From contig DYFG01000069.1 of NCBI GenBank assembly GCA_020725315.1, positions 1-8,167 on the forward strand: a stretch of DNA of 8,167 bases. Direction: 5' to 3'. This document shows, one piece after another, positions 1 to 6,182 of this stretch. Position 1 is the stretch's first letter, and the number at the start of each line of letters is the position of its first letter. The translations under genes and the position numbers were made by a program. Origin of the DNA: Nitrosotalea sp. (GTDB lineage Archaea; Halobacteriota; Syntropharchaeia; Alkanophagales; Methanospirareceae). The notes below the pieces were generated by a model that was not told the origin of the DNA, made no database searches, and worked only from the letters and a program-made list of their open reading frames with translations.

Positions 1-28
1 ACAAATCAAACGAATAGTAAAAGCGTTT

Positions 29-1264
29 TTATGAGCTGAAAAGGTCTATCAGTTCGTTCACAATCTCCTCTGCTATTATCCTCTTCGCACCGTTCACATG
101 CTTTATCTTATCGGTGCCTTTTCGTAGTATGTAAACGTCGTTTTCTGCTGTTCCTATCCCTCCTTTGCCAATGTCATTAGCCACTACCATCTCAAGGTTA
201 TAGCGCTCCATCTTCTTCTTCGCCCGCCTCAGTAGTTCATCATTTGAAACGTTCGTTTCCGCTTTAAAGCCCACGATAACAAGCTCAGGGAATTCGTTCC
301 GTGCTTCCTCGATCAATTTCCGGGTAGGAGTGAGATGCAACTGTAAATCTCCAGTAGAGGAGAGTTTTACTTCTGATCGGTCAACCGTGAAATCAGAGAT
401 AGCGGCTGCGGAAATAAGTGCATCATATCCCTTTCGGAGCTCATTCATGCATGTATCGACCATTTCACGTGCAGTCTCCACCCGCAACTCCTTTATTCCC
501 AGCACATTCAGCTCTTTGCTGTGCACGAGGATGACCTCAGCACCCTGTTTATACGCCGCCTTCGCAAGTTCAATCCCTGTTCGACCCGAACTTCTGTTTG
601 TTAATATCCTTATAGGGTCTATCGGCTCGATGGTAGGACCGCTTGTAATGAGGATGCGTCTTCCTGCAAGTTTCTGGGGTGAAAGGATATGCTCAACTGT
701 GAGAACTATCTCTTCAATCTCGACGATTTTTGCAAGCCTCTCCTCAATTTTGGGTCCTATAACCGTCACGCCGAGTATTCTTAACTTCTCAAGGTTCTCG
801 ATCAGAACAGGGCTCTTATAGATAGACTCATGCATTGCCGGCACGATTATGATGGGTATTCCGGAGCCGAAGGCAGTGGTTGCAAATGCCGTCACGGCTG
901 TATCTGATACTCCGGTCGCTACTTTGTTGAGCGTGTTTGCCGTGCACGGCGCGATGATAAAAAGGTCTGCTGACCCTTCCATCCCAAGAAACTCGACATG
1001 CTCTATATTCCCCATTAATTTCGTTATCACCTCGTGCCCCGTGGCATAATGAAGCGTATAGGGATGAATTATCTCCGTTGCCGCTTCACTCATCACGCCG
1101 TAGACATCTGCACCATGTCGTATCAATTCGCGTGCAAGTTCAACCGTTTTAACAGCTGCGATAGAGCCCGTGACACCTAATACTATCTTCTTCCCCAGCA
1201 ACGAGTGACTCTTTGTCCCTTTTATCCTCAGGGTTGGATGCGGACCCCTTTCTCGTTCTACCAT
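29..1264 (-). CDS. coaBC: Bifunctional phosphopantothenoylcysteine decarboxylase / phosphopantothenate-cysteine ligase (CoaBC, Dfp)
   Basis: 411 aa. It converts 4'-phosphopantothenate and cysteine to phosphopantothenoylcysteine, then decarboxylates this to 4'-phosphopantetheine in cytosolic CoA synthesis. The N-terminal flavoprotein (CoaC) half spans about residues 25-195: VTGSIAA (31-37) for FMN binding, conserved His89 in EHVEF, APCTANTLNKVATG (105-118), and PAMHESIY (142-149). The C-terminal CoaB half spans about 199-411: ITSGPTIEPIDPIR (206-219), TNRSSG (222-227), Lys300, GFKAET (332-337) and VANDIG (361-366). The frame is open upstream to 1396, but that part translates tRNA-Ala. The ATG at 1264 is the first Met after the tRNA and gives the expected archaeal N-terminus (HPT...KGTKS). 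It lies 2 nt from the tRNA 3' end, so there is no room for a ribosome-binding site. The substrate-clamp region (EERLAKIV, 174-181) lacks the Cys found in the bacterial clamp. Identity is secure; start is very likely. Confidence 0.96.
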   Translation of the reverse strand: MVERERGPHPTLRIKGTKSHSLLGKKIVLGVTGSIAAVKTVELARELIRHGADVYGVMSEAATEIIHPYTLHYATGHEVITKLMGNIEHVEFLGMEGSADLFIIAPCTANTLNKVATGVSDTAVTAFATTAFGSGIPIIIVPAMHESIYKSPVLIENLEKLRILGVTVIGPKIEERLAKIVEIEEIVLTVEHILSPQKLAGRRILITSGPTIEPIDPIRILTNRSSGRTGIELAKAAYKQGAEVILVHSKELNVLGIKELRVETAREMVDTCMNELRKGYDALISAAAISDFTVDRSEVKLSSTGDLQLHLTPTRKLIEEARNEFPELVIVGFKAETNVSNDELLRRAKKKMERYNLEMVVANDIGKGGIGTAENDVYILRKGTDKIKHVNGAKRIIAEEIVNELIDLFSS

Positions 1265-1266
1265 AA

Positions 1267-1339
1267 TGGACCGGTCGGGATTTGAACCCGAGGCCGCTCG
1301 CACGCCAAGCGAGCGATCTTCCAACTGATCTACCGGCCC
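1267..1339 (-). tRNA. tRNA-Ala (anticodon GGC)
   Basis: A 73-nt cloverleaf reads cleanly on the minus strand. The acceptor stem is GGGCCGG/CCGGTCC with discriminator A. The D stem is GATC/GATC, and the anticodon stem is CTCGC/GCGAG with loop TTGGCGT, giving anticodon GGC. The T arm is TCGGG-TTCAAAT-CCCGA. The third acceptor pair is G3:U70, the classic alanine identity element, which confirms the assignment independently of the anticodon. CCA is not encoded and no intron is present. The gene sits between pyrI (37 nt upstream) and coaBC (2 nt downstream), all on the same strand. Confidence 0.98.
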
Positions 1340-1356
1340 CTCCTTCTTTGGTAAAG

Positions 1357-1379
1357 CTCTCTTTTTAAAGAAAGGTTTA
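1357..1379. repeat. T-rich/A-rich palindromic motif, copy 1 (pyrI 3' end)
   Basis: A 23-nt motif with plus-strand core CTTTTTAAAGAAAGGTTTA. It is nearly identical to 2170-2193, differing by one substitution and one missing A, in the same orientation. It contains the pyrI stop codon at 1377-1379 and the proposed tRNA-Ala TATA box. Related fragments occur at 3316-3333, 6157-6175 and 7198-7209. It could be a dispersed short repeat, or convergent use of TATA boxes and U-tracts in A/T-rich gene ends. Confidence 0.5.
1361..1369 (-). promoter_or_regulatory. Probable TATA box for tRNA-Ala (and perhaps coaBC)
   Basis: On the minus strand this reads TTTAAAAAG. The A/T core is centred about 26-27 nt upstream of the tRNA-Ala 5' end, the usual archaeal TATA-to-start distance, so transcription could begin at or near the tRNA's first base. 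It lies just after the pyrI stop codon and inside a short repeated motif (1357-1379). No separate promoter fits between the tRNA and coaBC, so coaBC may depend on this one or on read-through from pyrI. Based on spacing and composition only. Confidence 0.5.
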
Positions 1380-1835
1380 CAGATACCTCGATACATCCTC
1401 TATCACGCGCTCACAATAAAAGCACCTGAACAGGGGAGGATTCTCGCTCACTGTGATGAACTTGGATATAACTGGCTCCCGTTCCACATTAGATATGCAA
1501 TTGGGATTCGCACATCGTATGATGCCCTCTATTGACTTCGGAAGGTAGACCTTATGCTTTTCTATTACTTCTGAATCCCTTATTATGTTTATCGTTGCAT
1601 TTGGTGCGATGAGCGCGATTTTATCAACTTCTTCAGGCTTGAGCTCCCGATCTTCTACCTTCACTATGTCCTTCCTGCTCATCTTCTTACTTCGTACGTT
1701 CATCACAACGCTTACCACTGCATCCGTCCTTGCATTTATCTCTAATATCTTCAGTACATTCAGCGCCTGCCCTGCTGTAATATGGTCAATAACCGTTCCA
1801 TCTTTGATTGGTACGACTTTTAGTTCTTTCTCCAT
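1377..1835 (-). CDS. pyrI: Aspartate carbamoyltransferase regulatory chain (PyrI)
   Basis: 152 aa, full length for the family. PyrI binds nucleotide effectors (CTP/ATP) and holds PyrB catalytic trimers in the allosteric ATCase holoenzyme, the first committed step of pyrimidine synthesis. The N-terminal allosteric domain begins with KDGTVIDHITAGQALNVLKIL (about 11-31), the family signature for the effector site. The C-terminal zinc domain has all four ligands: Cys108, Cys113, Cys138 and Cys141 (CX4C...CX2C), essentially the E. coli spacing. The start is ATG; GAGGA lies 10 nt upstream as a plausible ribosome-binding site. The partner gene pyrB usually adjoins pyrI but is not in this window. Here pyrI lies between tRNA-Phe upstream and tRNA-Ala downstream, and its stop codon is inside a repeated T-rich motif. 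The identification is secure. Confidence 0.96.
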   Translation of the reverse strand: MEKELKVVPIKDGTVIDHITAGQALNVLKILEINARTDAVVSVVMNVRSKKMSRKDIVKVEDRELKPEEVDKIALIAPNATINIIRDSEVIEKHKVYLPKSIEGIIRCANPNCISNVEREPVISKFITVSENPPLFRCFYCERVIEDVSRYL

Positions 1836-1854
1836 TCCCCTTACATCCTCACTA

Positions 1855-1881
1855 CATATAAGGTATCACAAGGTATTTAAG
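1855..1881 (-). promoter_or_regulatory. Candidate pyrI promoter (two overlapping TATA-like elements)
   Basis: On the minus strand, CTTAAATACC (1872-1881) would place the start near 1850, giving a leader of about 15 nt that contains the GAGGA ribosome-binding site at 1846-1850. A second A/T element, CTTATATG (1855-1862), is centred about 23 nt from the ATG and would give a nearly leaderless transcript. I favour the first because it leaves room for the ribosome-binding site. Inferred from spacing only. Confidence 0.4.
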
Positions 1882-1987
1882 TTTCTACTCTCTAAATGAG
1901 GGCACGGGCTCACACTAACGAGCGACGTTGAATCAGTTATAATTTTTTGCAGGAATCAATGCCAGGATAAACGAGACAAATCTCAAG

Positions 1988-2061
1988 TGGGGCCGCCGAG
2001 ATTTGAACTCGGGACAACTCGGTCTTCAGCCGAGCGCTCTCCCAGTCTGAGCTACGGCCCC
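1988..2061 (-). tRNA. tRNA-Phe (anticodon GAA)
   Basis: A 74-nt cloverleaf on the minus strand. The acceptor is GGGGCCG/CGGCCCC with discriminator A, the D stem GCTC/GAGC, the anticodon stem CTCGG/CCGAG with loop CTGAAGA (anticodon GAA), and the T arm CCGAG-TTCAAAT-CTCGG. G37 next to the anticodon fits the archaeal tRNA-Phe site of wyosine-type modification. No CCA is encoded and there is no intron. It lies 152 nt upstream of pyrI on the same strand and is divergent from the nucleotidyltransferase at 2197. I see no convincing TATA box; the best A/T stretch is around 2080-2090. Confidence 0.98.
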
Positions 2062-2140
2062 CACACTTATCAGCATATTCTATCTTTTGTTCCCATATTC
2101 CGCACATGTTGATATAGATCATCTCTAAATCTTTAGTTTA

Positions 2141-2150
2141 CATAAAAATA
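2141..2150 (+). promoter_or_regulatory. Candidate TATA box of the nucleotidyltransferase gene
   Basis: CATAAAAATA on the plus strand, centred near 2146, would place transcription start near 2172. That gives a leader of about 25 nt carrying the palindrome at 2170-2188 and AAAGGT (2185-2190), a weak ribosome-binding match 6 nt before the ATG. It lies in the 135-nt divergent gap between tRNA-Phe and this gene. Evidence is composition and spacing only. Confidence 0.35.
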
Positions 2151-2169
2151 ACCTTTTTCTTTAGTAACG

Positions 2170-2193
2170 CTTTCTTTTTAAAAGAAAGGTTTA
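2170..2193. repeat. T-rich/A-rich palindromic motif, copy 2 (upstream of nucleotidyltransferase)
   Basis: It has perfect 8-nt inverted arms, CTTTCTTT (2170-2177) and AAAGAAAG (2181-2188), with a 3-nt centre, followed by GTTTA. The same arms recur in the hairpin at 3316-3333. The whole 24 nt nearly match 1357-1379 in the same orientation, so the two copies flank the pyrI/tRNA-Phe segment as direct repeats about 0.8 kb apart. It ends 3 nt before the ATG at 2197 and so lies in that gene's likely leader. Confidence 0.5.
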
Positions 2194-2196
2194 AAG

Positions 2197-3204
2197 ATGG
2201 TAACAGCAGTGATCCTTGCGGGTGGCGTTGGAACAAGACTCAGACCGCTTACCTTTACCACGCCGAAGCCGATGATCCCGCTCGTGAATAGGCCGGTGAT
2301 CGATTATATCCTGGATTATCTGGCAGGCTATGGCTTGAACGATATCGTTATCACCACCAACTACCTGAGAGAACAGCTGATCGAATATCTCAGTAGCAGA
2401 ACAGAGTTAACGATCTCATATCCTGAGGAACCTTCACCGTTAGGAACCGCAGGCTCGGTAAAGAACGCTGGAATAACTGATACCATGCTCATCATACAGG
2501 GCGATAACATCACGGATATCGATATAAGACGGGTGATGAGCTTTCACGAAGCGCATGAAGGACTGGTGACCATTGCACTCCTGCCCGTGTCTAATCCATC
2601 GTTATATGGGATAGCCGAGCTCGAATCGAATGGTAAGATACGGGCATTTAAAGAGAAACCACCTCTGGAAGAGTGCTTCTCAAATCTCGCGAATACCGGG
2701 TTGTATATCATAGAACCAGGGGCAATGGCGTATGTTCCGGAAGGCAGCGCATTTGATTTCTCAAAAAATTTATTCCCCTTACTGGTCGCGAAGAACGAGG
2801 TGTATGGGTGCGTGGTTGATGGCTTTTGGGCTGACATCGGCGGTTTAGAGGGCTACATGGAAGCGAGCAGGTGGATATTAGAGAAGCAAGGATTTGAATG
2901 CGCGGATACCGCAGAGATAGAGGATACTGAGATTCAGGGGAACGTTGCGATTGGCGAATATGCGAAGGTTGAAACCTCGGTAATACGAGGTCCTGCGGTG
3001 ATCGGTGACCATGCAACGCTCATAAAAAGCAAGATGTATACCTCGGTGATTTTCCCGCGTGTGATTTTGGATGAGGCCATGCTGCATAACAGCGTGATTT
3101 GTGAGGATACGCTGATTAAGAACGCAAAGATAACCGAATCCATCATTGGGCCCCGTTCTGAGATAAAGGCATGCGCACGCAGAGGTGAAGCATTTTCATT
3201 TTAG
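2197..3204 (+). CDS. Nucleotide-sugar pyrophosphorylase (sugar-1-phosphate nucleotidyltransferase) with C-terminal left-handed beta-helix
   Basis: 335 aa. It should join an NTP and a sugar-1-phosphate to give an NDP-sugar and pyrophosphate, supplying activated sugars for glycans such as S-layer glycoproteins or surface polysaccharide. The N-terminal Rossmann-like domain (about 1-230) opens with the signature GG(9-10)..GTRLRPLT(12-19)..PKPM(23-26). Further marks are GDN at 102-104 (metal-binding Asp103), EKP at 153-155, NTGLYII at 166-172, and FWADIGG at 210-216 with the second expected metal ligand Asp213. Residues about 240-325 show degenerate hexapeptide repeats (IQGNVAIG, IRGPAVIG, IIGPRSEI) typical of a left-handed beta-helix. 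The substrate is not readable from sequence: glucose-1-phosphate thymidylyl-, mannose-1-phosphate guanylyl- and UDP-sugar activities all occur in this family. At 335 aa the C-terminal part is short for a bifunctional acetyltransferase. It is the only plus-strand gene and no glycan genes adjoin it. Confidence 0.93.
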   Translation: MVTAVILAGGVGTRLRPLTFTTPKPMIPLVNRPVIDYILDYLAGYGLNDIVITTNYLREQLIEYLSSRTELTISYPEEPSPLGTAGSVKNAGITDTMLIIQGDNITDIDIRRVMSFHEAHEGLVTIALLPVSNPSLYGIAELESNGKIRAFKEKPPLEECFSNLANTGLYIIEPGAMAYVPEGSAFDFSKNLFPLLVAKNEVYGCVVDGFWADIGGLEGYMEASRWILEKQGFECADTAEIEDTEIQGNVAIGEYAKVETSVIRGPAVIGDHATLIKSKMYTSVIFPRVILDEAMLHNSVICEDTLIKNAKITESIIGPRSEIKACARRGEAFSF

Positions 3205-3229
3205 TTGCTTAGTTTTGCTCAGTAAGGGC

Positions 3230-6097
3230 TTATAGAAAAGTTTTAACCAAAAAACTCTTTCTTAGCAGAGTGTGGGGCTCCGCCCCACGACCCCGAAAAC
3301 CCTGTAAGGGTTTATCTTTCTTTAGAAAGAAAGTGTTGCTCAGGGCTTTCCAAACCTCCACGGCAATGAAAATGGTGATACTCGTGGCGAGCGCAATACC
3401 CCAGTCGACACCAGTTAAAGGAACGGTATGAAAGAACCGTCCAGTAACTGGTATTTGTATTGCGAAGACCATGAGCAGGAGAGAGCATAGTACACCTAAT
3501 ATCAGCCATTTATTTGAGAAGACCCCTACTCTCAGCAAGGAATGCCGTTCCGAGCGGGCATTAAATGCATTGATCATCTCGTAGAGAATAAACGTTGCGA
3601 AGACCATCGTTTGCGCCTTCTTTAGAACATCATCGCCTATGGTTCCTATACCATACGCAGGCAGGTATTTTAAGAATATTACCAGGCATCCGATGAATAT
3701 TACCAAAGACATGAGTATGAGCATATGAAGCATTCTCTTTGTAAATATGCCCTCCTTAGGGTCTCTTGGTTTCCTTTCCATTATATCCGGGTCGGGTGGG
3801 TCAATACCCAAGCCCATTGCTGGAAAGTCTTCTATCACAAGATTCGCCCACAATATCTGTATAGCAATAAGAGGGAACAAAGGCACTCCGAGGAAGAACA
3901 AACCGAAGAAGAAAGCACCCGTCAGTAGACATACCTCGGCAAAGGAGTAAGAAAGCTGATATACAAGGAATTTTTTCATATTATCATAAATACCTCTGCC
4001 CTCATGGATCGCAGCCACGATGGTCGCGAAATTATCATCTGTTAATACCATATCCGATGCCTCTTTTGCGACATCGGTCCCTGAGTTCATTCCTATCCCT
4101 ATATCACTTCGTTTTAAAGCCGGTGCATCATTTATTCCATCACCGGTCATAGCAACCACGTGCCCCCTCCTCTTTAGCGATTCTACTATCCTCAATTTGT
4201 GCGCCGGTGACACCCGTGAATAGACGACAACGTCATTGACAATCTTCGCGAGCTCTTCATCACTCATCTTTTGCAGATCCACACCGGTAAGCACTTTTTC
4301 ATCGTTAAGGGGCTTCGAAACAATGCCGAGTTCATCAGCAATAGCGAGAGCAGTGAGTTTATGATCGCCGGTTATCATAATTGGCTTTATCCCCGCCTTT
4401 TTACATCGCTCGATCGCCTCTTTCGCCTCTTCTCTCGGTGGGTCGGACATGCCAAACAATCCCACAAAGACGAGGTCTTTTTCTACATCTCCCGTAGTAT
4501 AGTCCACCGTTTCATCCTCCGACAATTCCCTGTATGCAGCTGCGATGACTCGTAGCGCCTCAGCCGCCATCGTATCGTTTACTTCTAACACCATTCTCCT
4601 ATCTTCCTCTGTTATCTCTTCTATTACTGCTTTACCTTCGTTATCACGGTGAATACTGGTTGAAAGGGTAAGCACTACTTCAGGTGCACCTTTCACGTAC
4701 GCCAATTTTTTACCTTCTACTAAATCCTGATGAACGGTGGTCATTCTCTTTCTTTCACGTTCAAATGGTATTTCGCCTACTCTCCTATATTTATTCTCCA
4801 ATTCATCCTTATGCAAACCTGCTTTCTGGGCGACAACAACCAATGCACCTTCAGTTGGGGTTCCACTTATCTTGTATTCCTCATCTACCATTCTTAATCT
4901 GCTATCACTGCACAGCGTCGCGATTTGAAACGCCAGTCTCAAGTTTTCATCTTTATATGGATCTATCTTTTCGCCATTCCCTCGGTCAAGAAAATCACCC
5001 GTTGGCGCATACCCTGCCCCGGTAACTTCTATCATCCTTCCACCAGCATAGACCCTACGGACGGTCATTTCGTTCTTTGTCAGGGTCCCGGTTTTATCCG
5101 AACAGATTGCAGTTATGCAGCCGAGCGTCTCAACAGCCGGCAATTTCCTCACGATCGCCCTCTTCCTCGCCATTCTCTGCACTCCCAACGCTAACGTCCC
5201 GGTAATGACAAGAGGCAGGGTTTCCGGCACTATCGCCACCGCTAAGCTTATGCTCCAGATAAGCATCCATAAGCGAGGAACTCCGCTGAGCACGCCAAGC
5301 ACAAATATCGTTGAGCAAATAGCCAGGTAAAAGAGACTTAACCATCTCCCAATTTCATTTATCCGCCTCTTTAACGGCGTCTCTTCTTCGTTTGCCCCAG
5401 CCAGCATCGTTGCTATCTTTCCAAACTCTGTTCGCATACCTGTTGCGGTTACCACGCCTTTTCCTCTTCCATGCAGCACGGTCGTGCCTGAATAGACCAT
5501 ATTTCTCCTCTCCGCGAGTATCACGTCGCCAGTAAGCACCGAGGCATCCTTGTTCACCGCAGTTGATTCTCCGGTTAAGGGCGATTCGTCAGCCGTGAGA
5601 TTCACTTCCTCGAATACTCGTGCATCTGCCGCTACTCGGTCACCAGCCCGCAGTAACAAAAGATCACCCGGCACTATCTCCTTAGAAGGTATCTTTACCT
5701 CGGTTCCTTCTCGTAAGACGTGAGCGGTAGGAGCAGCCATCTCTTTTAACGCTTTAATCGCCTTCTCAGCACGATATTCAAAGAAGAAGCCGAGCGTAAC
5801 GACGAGAAGAACGGCAGCAAATATAACCGCTGCGTCTACAACGTGTCCAATTGCCGCTGATATCGCCGTGGCAACCAGGAGGATAAGGATAAGCGCATTT
5901 TTGAATTGCGAGAAAAAGATCTTAGGTCGAGAGATCTTCTTCTCTTCTGTTATTTCATTCAGGCCGTATTTTTCTTGTCTTCGTTTCACCTCTGCGGAGG
6001 TGAGCCCCTCCTCAGAGGTAAGAAGTCTCTGAAAAACATCGTTTGGCTCCATCAAATGCCAGTTCTCTTCTTCTAATTCTACCAAATTTGGTTTCAT
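3230..6097 (-). CDS. P-type cation-transporting ATPase (P2-like, Ca2+-ATPase-related)
   Basis: 955 aa membrane pump that couples ATP hydrolysis to cation transport. In order: a cation-ATPase N-domain (WHLM...GLTSAEVKRR, about 13-50); M1-M2 (about 67-106); the actuator with TGES (175-178); M3-M4 (about 252-305) with PETLP (291-295) retaining the M4 glutamate; DKTGTLT with phosphorylated Asp334; KGAPE (469-473); MITGD (574-578); TGDGINDAP (651-659); and six C-terminal helices (about 710-918). By alignment with SERCA from memory, M5 keeps Glu721 and M6 keeps Asn752, but SERCA Thr799/Asp800 become Ile755/Glu756, followed by Asp757. The transported ion is therefore uncertain (Ca2+, Mn2+ or a monovalent ion). 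No heavy-metal-binding domain is present. Residues 922-955, after the last helix, are encoded by a hairpin repeat and are probably not ancestral. The start could instead be Met16 (6052). It converges with the nucleotidyltransferase, 25 nt from its stop. Confidence 0.95.
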   Translation of the reverse strand: MKPNLVELEEENWHLMEPNDVFQRLLTSEEGLTSAEVKRRQEKYGLNEITEEKKISRPKIFFSQFKNALILILLVATAISAAIGHVVDAAVIFAAVLLVVTLGFFFEYRAEKAIKALKEMAAPTAHVLREGTEVKIPSKEIVPGDLLLLRAGDRVAADARVFEEVNLTADESPLTGESTAVNKDASVLTGDVILAERRNMVYSGTTVLHGRGKGVVTATGMRTEFGKIATMLAGANEEETPLKRRINEIGRWLSLFYLAICSTIFVLGVLSGVPRLWMLIWSISLAVAIVPETLPLVITGTLALGVQRMARKRAIVRKLPAVETLGCITAICSDKTGTLTKNEMTVRRVYAGGRMIEVTGAGYAPTGDFLDRGNGEKIDPYKDENLRLAFQIATLCSDSRLRMVDEEYKISGTPTEGALVVVAQKAGLHKDELENKYRRVGEIPFERERKRMTTVHQDLVEGKKLAYVKGAPEVVLTLSTSIHRDNEGKAVIEEITEEDRRMVLEVNDTMAAEALRVIAAAYRELSEDETVDYTTGDVEKDLVFVGLFGMSDPPREEAKEAIERCKKAGIKPIMITGDHKLTALAIADELGIVSKPLNDEKVLTGVDLQKMSDEELAKIVNDVVVYSRVSPAHKLRIVESLKRRGHVVAMTGDGINDAPALKRSDIGIGMNSGTDVAKEASDMVLTDDNFATIVAAIHEGRGIYDNMKKFLVYQLSYSFAEVCLLTGAFFFGLFFLGVPLFPLIAIQILWANLVIEDFPAMGLGIDPPDPDIMERKPRDPKEGIFTKRMLHMLILMSLVIFIGCLVIFLKYLPAYGIGTIGDDVLKKAQTMVFATFILYEMINAFNARSERHSLLRVGVFSNKWLILGVLCSLLLMVFAIQIPVTGRFFHTVPLTGVDWGIALATSITIFIAVEVWKALSNTFFLKKDKPLQGFRGRGAEPHTLLRKSFLVKTFL
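3233..3334. repeat. Cluster of palindromes (three hairpins) encoding the ATPase C-terminal tail
   Basis: Three perfect inverted repeats lie in about 60 nt. GTGGGGC-TCC-GCCCCAC is at 3272-3288 (7-bp stem, 3-nt loop). AAACCCT-GTA-AGGGTTT is at 3297-3313 (7-bp stem). CTTTCTTT-AG-AAAGAAAG is at 3316-3333 (8-nt arms). A weaker ACTCT/AGAGT pair is at 3254-3271. The third palindrome ends at the point where the conserved ATPase fold ends (after residue 921), and the whole cluster is translated as its 34-residue tail. This looks like a short repetitive palindromic element inserted at, or grown onto, a gene 3' end. It might also serve as a terminator between the convergent genes: on the plus strand the second hairpin is followed by ATCTTTCTTT. 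Confidence 0.65.
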
Positions 6098-6108
6098 CGC
6101 GGTGCTGA

Positions 6109-6117
6109 GTTTATAAG
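6109..6117 (-). promoter_or_regulatory. Candidate TATA box for the P-type ATPase
   Basis: On the minus strand this reads CTTATAAAC, centred 16 nt upstream of the ATG at 6097. With the usual 25-27 nt spacing, transcription would start near 6087, inside the predicted reading frame. Either another upstream element is used, or the protein really starts at Met16 (6052). Both possible starts lack a strong ribosome-binding site. It lies in the 85-nt gap after ilvE. Confidence 0.35.
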
Positions 6118-6156
6118 AGTAAGAGGGTCCAATCCAAAAATTCTTTGCAACGCTAT

Positions 6157-6175
6157 CTTTCTTTTTGAATGGTTA
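6157..6175. repeat. Degenerate copy of the T-rich motif, downstream of ilvE
   Basis: The plus-strand CTTTCTTTTT (6157-6166) is identical to the first 10 nt of the motif at 2170-2193. It is followed by GAATGGTTA in place of AAAAGAAAGGTTTA, so the palindrome is lost. It begins about 8 nt beyond the ilvE stop codon. Because the sequence is simple, chance similarity is possible. Confidence 0.3.
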
Positions 6176-6182
6176 ACAATCA

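Noticed and set aside
330..821. 163-codon plus-strand frame opposite coaBC
   Set aside because: Antisense shadow of conserved coding sequence; Ser-rich with no motif.
1265..1396. N-terminal extension of the coaBC frame by 44 codons, which would give a 455-aa protein
   Set aside because: Most of it is a translation of the tRNA-Ala gene, and the family's normal N-terminus begins at the ATG at 1264. Open frame through a tRNA is coincidence.
1899..1987. Possible small RNA between tRNA-Phe and pyrI (TTATAAC near 1940 on the minus strand)
   Set aside because: No stable fold, terminator or conserved motif is visible; a lone A/T stretch is not enough.
1937..2122. 61-codon minus-strand frame covering tRNA-Phe
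   Set aside because: It overlaps an unmistakable tRNA and shows no protein-like pattern.
2544..3146. Several minus-strand frames opposite the nucleotidyltransferase
   Set aside because: They overlap each other in different frames and lie opposite a well-conserved gene.
3272..3333. CRISPR-like array
   Set aside because: The three palindromes differ from each other in sequence and are not separated by uniform spacers; no repeat-spacer period exists in the window.
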